A DNA stretch of 64,000 nt, taken from the NCBI RefSeq assembly GCF_040869045.1, contig NW_027137018.1, positions 234,078 through 298,077 of the forward strand, written 5' to 3'. The stretch is from Eurosta solidaginis (Eukaryota > Arthropoda > Insecta > Diptera > Tephritidae). The translations under genes were made by a program, and so were the position numbers. Shown here one piece after another: positions 55,701-64,000 of this stretch. Within the stretch, counting starts at the first letter, position 1; each line of letters starts with the position of its first letter. Under the pieces are notes generated by a model, which saw nothing but the letters and a program-made list of their open reading frames with translations, was not told where the DNA came from and ran no database searches.

Positions 55701-56611
55701 TAAAGGATATACAACGAGAAACAACGTTTGACAACCTTTAAACAGTTTTAATAACTATCTCAAAAATTATCGCTCTGATGCAAACAACTGATGAGTTATC
55801 TACTTAAATTTGATGAACAAAACGACTTACGTATTTTAAACATGCTAACCTTTAGCCCGGTAAGCAAATTAAAAAAAAAAACGCAATATGTATGCTACAC
55901 GAGAACGGAGACGTCGAGTAACCAAAACAAATGCGTTAAACAAATTCGTACACGTTATTTATAAATTTAACTCTAGAATTAAAGGATATACAACGAGAAA
56001 CAACGTTTGACAACCTTTAAACAGTTTTAATAACTATCTCAAAAATTATCGCTCTGATGCAAACAACTGATGAGTTATCTACTTAAATATGATGAACAAA
56101 ACGACTTACGTATTTTAAACATGCTAACCTTTAGCCCGGTAAGCAAATTAAAAAAAAAACGCAATATGTAGGCTACACGAGAACGGAGACGTCGAGTAAC
56201 CAAAACAAATGCGTTAAACAAATTCGTACACGTTATTTATCAATTTAACTCTAGAATTAAAGGATATACAATGAGAAACAACGTTTGACAACCTTTAAAC
56301 AGTTTTAATAACTATCTCAAAAATTGTCGCTCTGATGCAAACAACTGATGAGTTATCTACTCAAATTTGTTGAACAAAACGACTTACGTATTTTAAGCAT
56401 GCTAACCTTTAGCCCGGTAAGCAAATTTAAAAAAAAACGCAATATGTAGGCTACACGAGAACGGAGACGTCGAGTAACCAAAACAAATGCGTTAAACAAA
56501 TTCGTACACGTTATTTATCAATTTAACTCTAGAATTAAAGGATATACAACGAGAAACAACGTTTGACAACCTTTAAACAGTTTTAATAACTATCTCAAAA
56601 ATTATCGCTCT

Positions 56612-59600
56612 GATGCAAACAACTGATGAGTTATCTACTTAAATTTGATGAACAAAACGACTTACGTATTTTAAACATGCTAACCTTTAGCCCGGTAAGC
56701 AAATTAAAAAAAAAAACGCAATATGTAGGCTACACGAGAGCGGAGACGTCGAGTAACCAAAACAAATGCGTTAAACAAATTCGTACACGTTATTTATCAA
56801 TTTAACTCTAGAATTAAAGGATATACAACGAGAAACAACGTTTGACAACCTTTAAACAGTTTTAATAACTATCTCAAAAATTATCGCTCTGATGCAAACA
56901 ACTGATGAGTTATCTACTTAAATTTGTTGAACAAAACGACTTACGTATTTTAAGCATGCTAACCTTTAGCCCGGTAAGCAAATTAAAAAAAAACGCAATA
57001 TGTAGGCTACACGAGAACGGAGACGTCGAGTAACCAAAACAAATGCGTTAAACAAATTCGTACACGTTATTTATCAATTTAACTCTAGAATTAAAGGATA
57101 TACAACGAGAAACAACGTTTGACAACCTTTAAACAGTTTTAATAACTATCTCAAAAATTATCGCTCTGATGCAAACAACTGATGAGTTATCTACTTAAAT
57201 ATGATGAACAAAACGACTTACGTATTTTAAACATGCTAACCTTTAGCCCGGTAAGCAAATTAAAAAAAAAACGCAATATGTAGGCTACACGAGAACGGAG
57301 ACTTCGAGTAACCAAAACAAATGCGTTAAACAAATTCGTACACGTTATTTATCAATTTAACTCTAGAATTAAAGGATATACAACGAGAAACAACGTTTGA
57401 CAACCTTTAAACAGTTTTAATAACTATCTCAAAAATTATCGCTCTTATGCAAACAAACTGATGAGTTATCTACTTAAATTTGATGAACAAAACGACTTAC
57501 GTATTTTAAACATGCTAACCTTTAGCCCGGTAAGCAAATTAAAAAAAAACGCAATATGTAGGCTACACGAGAACGGAGACGTCGAGTAACCAAAACAAAT
57601 GCGTTAAACAAATTCGTACACGTTATTTATCAATTTAACTCTAGAATTAAAGGATATACAACGAGAAACAACGTTTGACAACCTTTAAACAGTTTTAATA
57701 ACTATCTCAAAAATTATCGCTCTGATGCAAACAACTGATGAGTTATCTACTTAAATATGATGAACAAAACGACTTACGTATTTTAAACATGCTAACCTTT
57801 AGCCCGGTAAGCAAATTAAAAAAAAAAACGCAATATGTAGGCTACACGAGAACGGAGACGTCGAGTAACCAAAACAAATGCGTTAAACAAATTCGTACAC
57901 GTTATTTATCAATTTAACTCTAGAATTAAAGGATATACAACGAGAAACAACGTTTGACAACCTTTAAACAGTTTTAATAACTATCTCAAAAATTGTCGCT
58001 CTGATGCAAACAACTGATGAGTTATCTACTTAAATTTGATGAACAAAACGACTTACGTATTTTAAACATGCTAACCTTTAGCCCGGTAAGCAAATTAAAA
58101 AAAAAACGCAATATGTAGGCTACACGAGAACGGAGACGTCGAGTAACCAAAACAAATGCGTTAAACAAATTCGTACACGTTATTTATCAATTTAACTCTA
58201 GAATTAAAGGATATACAACGAGAAACAACGTTTGACAACCTTTAAACAGTTTTAATAACTATCTCAAAAATTATCGCTCTGATGCAAACAACTGATGAGT
58301 TATCTACTTAAATATGATGAACAAAACGACTTACGTATTTTAAACATGCTAACCTTTAGCCCGGTAAGCAAATTAAAAAAAAACCCAATATGTAGGCTAC
58401 ACGAGAACGGAGACGTCGAGTAACCAAAACAAATGCGTTAAACAAATTCGTACACGTTATTTATCAATTTAACTCTAGAATTAAAGGATATACAACGAGA
58501 AACAACGTTTGACAACCTTTAAACAGTTTTAATAACTATCTCAAAAATTATCGCTCTGATGCAAATAACTGATGAGTTATCTACTTAAATTTGATGAACA
58601 AAACGACTTACGTATTTTAAACATGCTAACCTTTAGCCCGGTAAGCAAATTAAAAAAAAAAACGCAATATGTAGGCTACACGAGAACGGAGACGTCGAGT
58701 AACCAAAACAAATGCGTTAAACAAATTCGTACACGTTATTTATCAATTTAACTCTAGAATTAAAGGATATACAACGAGAAACAACGTTTGACAACCTTTA
58801 AACAGTTTTAATAACTATCTCAAAAATTATCGCTCTGATGCAAACAACTGATGAGTTATCTACTTAAATTTGATGAACAAAACGACTTACGTATTTTAAA
58901 CATGCTAACCTTTAGCCCGGTAAGCAAATTTAAAAAAAAAACGCAATATGTAGGCTACACGAGAACGGAGACGTCGAGTAACCTAAACAAATGCGTTAAA
59001 CAAATTCGTACACGTTATTTATCAATTTAACTCTAGAATTAAAGGATATACAACGAGAAACAACGTTTGACAACCTTTAAACAGTTTTAATAACTATCTC
59101 AAAAATTATCGCTCTGATGCAAACAACTGATGAGTTATCTACTTAAATATGATGAACAAAACGACTTACGTATTTTAAACATGCTAACCTTTAGCCCGGT
59201 AGGCAAATTTAAAAAAAAACGCAATATGTAGGCTACACGAGAACGGAGACGTCGAGTAACCAAAACAAATGCGTTAAACAAATTCGTACACGTTATTTAT
59301 CAATTTAACTCTAGAATTAAAGGATATACAACGAGAAACAACGTTTGACAACCTTTAAACAGTTTTAATAACTATCTCAAAAATTATCGCTCTGATGCAA
59401 ACAACTGATGAGTTATCTACTTAAATTTGATGAACAAAACGACTTACGTATTTTAAACATGCTAACCTTTAGCCCGGTAAGCAAATTAAAAAAAAAAACG
59501 CAATATGTATGCTACACGAGAACGGAGACGTCGAGTAACCAAAACAAATGCGTTAAACAAATTCGTACACGTTATTTATAAATTTAACTCTAGAATTAAA

Positions 59601-60228
59601 GGATATACAACGAGAAACAACGTTTGACAACCTTTAAACAGTTTTAATAACTATCTCAAAAATTATCGCTCTGATGCAAACAACTGATGAGTTATCTACT
59701 TAAATATGATGAACAAAACGACTTACGTATTTTAAACATGCTAACCTTTAGCCCGGTAAGCAAATTAAAAAAAAACGCAATATGTAGGCTACACGAGAAC
59801 GGAGACGTCGAGTAACCAAAACAAATGCGTTAAACAAATTCGTACACGTTATTTATCAATTTAACTCTAGAATTAAAGGATATACAATGAGAAACAACGT
59901 TTGACAACCTTTAAACAGTTTTAATAACTATCTCAAAAATTGTCGCTCTGATGCAAACAACTGATGAGTTATCTACTCAAATTTGTTGAACAAAACGACT
60001 TACGTATTTTAAGCATGCTAACCTTTAGCCCGGTAAGCAAATTTAAAAAAAAACGCAATATGTAGGCTACACGAGAACGGAGACGTCGAGTAACCAAAAC
60101 AAATGCGTTAAACAAATTCGTACACGTTATTTATCAATTTAACTCTAGAATTAAAGGATATACAACGAGAAACAACGTTTGACAACCTTTAAACAGTTTT
60201 AATAACTATCTCAAAAATTATCGCTCTG
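56612..60228 (+). repeat. Well-preserved 13-monomer unit (reference copy)
   Basis: Order of monomers by marker: gagcgg; TTGTTG with AAGCATG; ATGATG with 'gagacttcgag'; 'ttatgcaaacaaactg'; ATGATG; TTGATG after 'attgtcgc'; ATGATG with 'acccaatatg'; 'gcaaataactg'; 'aaatttaaa' with 'gtaacctaaac'; 'ggtaggcaaatt'; 'tgtatgct' with 'ttataaattt'; 'tacaatgag'; 'tactcaaatttgttg' with AAGCATG. The length is 3,617 bp. This order can serve as a key for the other units. Confidence 0.88.
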
Positions 60229-63200
60229 ATGCAAACAACTGATGAGTTATCTACTTAAATTTGATGAACAAAACGACTTACGTATTTTAAACATGCTAAC
60301 CTTTAGCCCGGTAAGCAAATTAAAAAAAAAAACGCAATATGTAGGCTACACGAGAGCGGAGACGTCGAGTAACCAAAACAAATGCGTTAAACAAATTCGT
60401 ACACGTTATTTATCAATTTAACTCTAGAATTAAAGGATATACAACGAGAAACAACGTTTGACAACCTTTAAACAGTTTTAATAACTATCTCAAAAATTAT
60501 CGCTCTGATGCAAACAACTGATGAGTTATCTACTTAAATTTGTTGAACAAAACGACTTACGTATTTTAAGCATGCTAACCTTTAGCCCGGTAAGCAAATT
60601 AAAAAAAAACGCAATATGTAGGCTACACGAGAACGGAGACGTCGAGTAACCAAAACAAATGCGTTAAACAAATTCGTACACGTTATTTATCAATTTAACT
60701 CTAGAATTAAAGGATATACAACGAGAAACAACGTTTGACAACCTTTAAACAGTTTTAATAACTATCTCAAAAATTATCGCTCTGATGCAAACAACTGATG
60801 AGTTATCTACTTAAATATGATGAACAAAACGACTTACGTATTTTAAACATGCTAACCTTTAGCCCGGTAAGCAAATTAAAAAAAAAACGCAATATGTAGG
60901 CTACACGAGAACGGAGACTTCGAGTAACCAAAACAAATGCGTTAAACAAATTCGTACACGTTATTTATCAATTTAACTCTAGAATTAAAGGATATACAAC
61001 GAGAAACAACGTTTGACAACCTTTAAACAGTTTTAATAACTATCTCAAAAATTATCGCTCTTATGCAAACAAACTGATGAGTTATCTACTTAAATTTGAT
61101 GAACAAAACGACTTACGTATTTTAAACATGCTAACCTTTAGCCCGGTAAGCAAATTAAAAAAAAACGCAATATGTAGGCTACACGAGAACGGAGACGTCG
61201 AGTAACCAAAACAAATGCGTTAAACAAATTCGTACACGTTATTTATCAATTTAACTCTAGAATTAAAGGATATACAACGAGAAACAACGTTTGACAACCT
61301 TTAAACAGTTTTAATAACTATCTCAAAAATTATCGCTCTGATGCAAACAACTGATGAGTTATCTACTTAAATATGATGAACAAAACGACTTACGTATTTT
61401 AAACATGCTAACCTTTAGCCCGGTAAGCAAATTAAAAAAAAAACGCAATATGTAGGCTACACGAGAACGGAGACGTCGAGTAACCAAAACAAATGCGTTA
61501 AACAAATTCGTACACGTTATTTATCAATTTAACTCTAGAATTAAAGGATATACAACGAGAAACAACGTTTGACAACCTTTAAACAGTTTTAATAACTATC
61601 TCAAAAATTGTCGCTCTGATGCAAACAACTGATGAGTTATCTACTTAAATTTGATGAACAAAACGACTTACGTATTTTAAACATGCTAACCTTTAGCCCG
61701 GTAAGCAAATTAAAAAAAAAAACGCAATATGTAGGCTACACGAGAACGGAGACGTCGAGTAACCAAAACAAATGCGTTAAACAAATTCGTACACGTTATT
61801 TATCAATTTAACTCTAGAATTAAAGGATATACAACGAGAAACAACGTTTGACAACCTTTAAACAGTTTTAATAACTATCTCAAAAATTATCGCTCTGATG
61901 CAAACAACTGATGAGTTATCTACTTAAATATGATGAACAAAACGACTTACGTATTTTAAACATGCTAACCTTTAGCCCGGTAAGCAAATTAAAAAAAAAA
62001 CGCAATATGTAGGCTACACGAGAACGGAGACGTCGAGTAACCAAAACAAATGCGTTAAACAAATTCGTACACGTTATTTATCAATTTAACTCTAGAATTA
62101 AAGGATATACAACGAGAAACAACGTTTGACAACCTTTAAACAGTTTTAATAACTATCTCAAAAATTATCGCTCTGATGCAAACAACTGATGAGTTATCTA
62201 CTTAAATTTGATGAACAAAACGACTTACGTATTTTAAACATGCTAACCTTTAGCCCGGTAAGCAAATTAAAAAAAAAAACGCAATATGTAGGCTACACGA
62301 GAACGGAGACGTCGAGTAACCAAAACAAATGCGTTAAACAAATTCGTACACGTTATTTATCAATTTAACTCTAGAATTAAAGGATATACAACGAGAAACA
62401 ACGTTTGACAACCTTTAAACAGTTTTAATAACTATCTCAAAAATTATCGCTCTGATGCAAACAACTGATGAGTTATCTACTTAAATTTGATGAACAAAAC
62501 GACTTACGTATTTTAAACATGCTAACCTTTAGCCCGGTAAGCAAATTTAAAAAAAAAACGCAATATGTAGGCTACACGAGAACGGAGACGTCGAGTAACC
62601 AAAACAAATGCGTTAAACAAATTCGTACACGTTATTTATCAATTTAACTCTAGAATTAAAGGATATACAACGAGAAACAACGTTTGACAACCTTTAAACA
62701 GTTTTAATAACTATCTCAAAAATTATCGCTCTGATGCAAACAACTGATGAGTTATCTACTTAAATATGATGAACAAAACGACTTACGTATTTTAAACATG
62801 CTAACCTTTAGCCCGGTAGGCAAATTAAAAAAAAAACGCAATATGTAGGCTACACGAGAACGGAGACGTCGAGTAACCAAAACAAATGCGTTAAACAAAT
62901 TCGTACACGTTATTTATCAATTTAACTCTAGAATTAAAGGATATACAACGAGAAACAACGTTTGACAACCTTTAAACAGTTTTAATAACTATCTCAAAAA
63001 TTATCGCTCTGATGCAAACAACTGATGAGTTATCTACTTAAATTTGATGAACAAAACGACTTACGTATTTAAACATGCTAACCTTTAGCCCGGTAAGCAA
63101 ATTAAAAAAAAAACGCAATATGTATGCTACACGAGAACGGAGACGTCGAGTAACCAAAACAAATGCGTTAAACAAATTCGTACACGTTATTTATCAATTT

Positions 63201-63843
63201 AACTCTAGAATTAAAGGATATACAACGAGAACAACGTTTGACAACCTTTAAACAGTTTTAATAACTATCTCAAAAATTATCGCTCTGATGCAAACAACTG
63301 ATGAGTTATCTACTTAAATATGATGAACAAAACGACTTACGTATTTTAAACATGCTAACCTTTAGCCCGGTAAGCAAATATAAAAAAAAAACGCAATATG
63401 TAGGCTACACGAGAACGGAGACGTCGAGTAACCAAAACAAATGCGTTAAACAAATTCGTACACGTTATTTATCAATTTAACTCTAGAATTAAAGGATATA
63501 CAACGAGAAACAACGTTTGACAACCTTTAAACAGTTTTAATAACTATCTCAAAATTGTCGCTCTGATGCAAACAACTGATGAGTTAATCTACTCAAATTT
63601 GTTGAACAAAACGACTTACGTATTTTAAGCATGCTAACCTTTAGCCCGGTAAGCAAATTTAAAAAAAAAACGCAATATGTAGGCTACACGAGAACGGAGA
63701 CGTCGACTAACCAAAACAAATGCGTTAAACAAATTCGTACACGTTATTTATCAATTTAACTCTAGAATAAAGGATATACAACGAGAAACAACGTTTGACA
63801 ACCTTTAAACAGTTTTAATAACTATCTCAAAAATTATCGCTCT
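60229..63843 (+). repeat. 13-monomer unit following the reference copy
   Basis: Starts with gagcgg at 60354 and keeps the order of the reference unit in its first part ('gagacttcgag' near 60916, 'ttatgcaaacaaactg' at 61061, 'ggtaggcaaatt' near 62816, 'tactcaaatttgttg' near 63590). It lacks 'acccaatatg', 'gcaaataactg', 'gtaacctaaac', 'ttataaattt' and 'tacaatgag', so its middle resembles the units near 28-30 kb more. Its last part holds many private indels. Confidence 0.82.
61552..61601 (+). repeat. Five degenerate 10-bp units inside the monomer (example)
   Basis: The last third of each monomer reads as five adjacent decamers: acaacgagaa, acaacgtttg, acaaccttta, aacagtttta, ataactatct. The pattern is about ACAACNTTTA. 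One example is given; nearly every monomer has it except the truncated one at 46936-47146. AA and TT steps spaced at 10 bp are expected to bend DNA and to place a nucleosome. It may be a remnant of how the monomer arose, or chance. Confidence 0.6.
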
Positions 63844-64000
63844 GATGCAAACAACTGATGAGTTATCTACTTAAATTTGATGAACAAAACGACTTACGTA
63901 TTTTAAACATGCTAACCTTAGCCCGGTAAGCCAAATTAAAAAAAAAAACGCAATATGTAGGCTACACGAGAGCGGAGACGTCGAGTAACCAAAACAAATG

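Larger units (their letters stand above)
14389..64000 (+). repeat. 278-bp satellite array, right block (about 178 monomers)
   Basis: Uninterrupted continuation of the same satellite to the end of the window, all in the same orientation. From about 23 kb it is organised mainly in a 13-monomer higher-order repeat. Besides substitutions there are a few small deletions, a 211-bp truncated monomer at 46936-47146 and a 5-bp deletion near 41870. No other inserted element, no gene and no change of orientation is seen across these 49.6 kb. The array is cut by the window edge. Confidence 0.97.
23006..64000 (+). repeat. 13-monomer higher-order repeat domain (period about 3,615 bp)
   Basis: Diagnostic variants recur at multiples of one monomer and most often at 13. 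The 'gagagcggag' change is at 27031, 30651, 35386, 37334, 40956, 44560, 49501, 51175, 52009, 52843, 53956, 56738, 60354 and 63970; steps of 3,604-3,622 occur five times. The 'ttatgcaaacaaactg' variant is at 24117, 27738, 31358, 38041, 41663, 57445 and 61061. Steps of 17, 7, 18, 6, 3, 3, 4 and 10 monomers mark local gains and losses. Confidence 0.88.

Noticed and set aside
1..64000. CRISPR array
   Set aside because: Repeats are 278 bp and directly adjacent, with no unique spacers and no cas genes; the inserted element is a eukaryotic SINE.
1..64000. CENP-B box in the monomer
   Set aside because: The closest place, 'attcgtacacgttattt', fails the core positions (no A at the required site and no CGGG). 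No match was found by eye on either strand.
1..64000. Telomeric repeats (TTAGG or similar)
   Set aside because: No short tandem telomere-like motif was seen; the repeat unit is 278 bp.

Overview
The window is eukaryotic satellite DNA. About 98.8% of it is one AT-rich tandem repeat of about 278 bp (roughly 227 head-to-tail copies, all in the same orientation). The array runs off both ends, so it is longer than 64 kb. I find no protein-coding gene, functional tRNA, rRNA, CRISPR array or prokaryotic signal. The open frames of 60-72 codons are chance frames inside the repeat or inside the inserted element.

The only non-satellite DNA is two identical 360-bp copies of a tRNA-derived SINE on the minus strand (11985-12344 and 14029-14388). 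Each has RNA polymerase III A and B boxes, a T-rich 3' end and a 16-bp target-site duplication made of satellite sequence. Both sit at the same base of the monomer and are exactly 2,044 bp apart. They are therefore one insertion that was later duplicated with six monomers, not two insertions. From memory, the SINE body resembles tRNA-SINEs that are abundant in flies. The monomer shows no CpG depletion (14 CpG in 278 bp, about twice expectation), which fits a genome with little CpG methylation such as a dipteran. The assignment to Diptera is a moderate-confidence inference; the species is unknown.

Layout, read from diagnostic substitutions. 1-3.6 kb: mixed monomers. 3.62-10.29 kb: an 11-monomer unit in two tandem copies, the second enlarged to 13 by a local two-monomer duplication. 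10.3-12 kb: mixed. 11.98-16.07 kb: a tandem pair of [SINE + 6 monomers]. 16.1-18.3 kb: mixed. 18.28-23.29 kb: a 7-monomer block repeated at an 11-monomer distance. 23.0-64 kb: a higher-order repeat of 13 monomers (about 3,615 bp), broken by local gains and losses (a single-monomer burst at 33.0-34.7 kb, a 3-monomer duplication at 51.0-52.7 kb, a 68-bp deletion at 47.14 kb). The array thus records several rounds of unequal exchange at different unit sizes. Such satellites are usually centromeric or pericentromeric heterochromatin, but nothing in the sequence proves a centromere.

Coordinates of repeat blocks use the 'gatgc' that follows 'cgctct' as the monomer start. Copy numbers are estimates from spacing, not from a full alignment.
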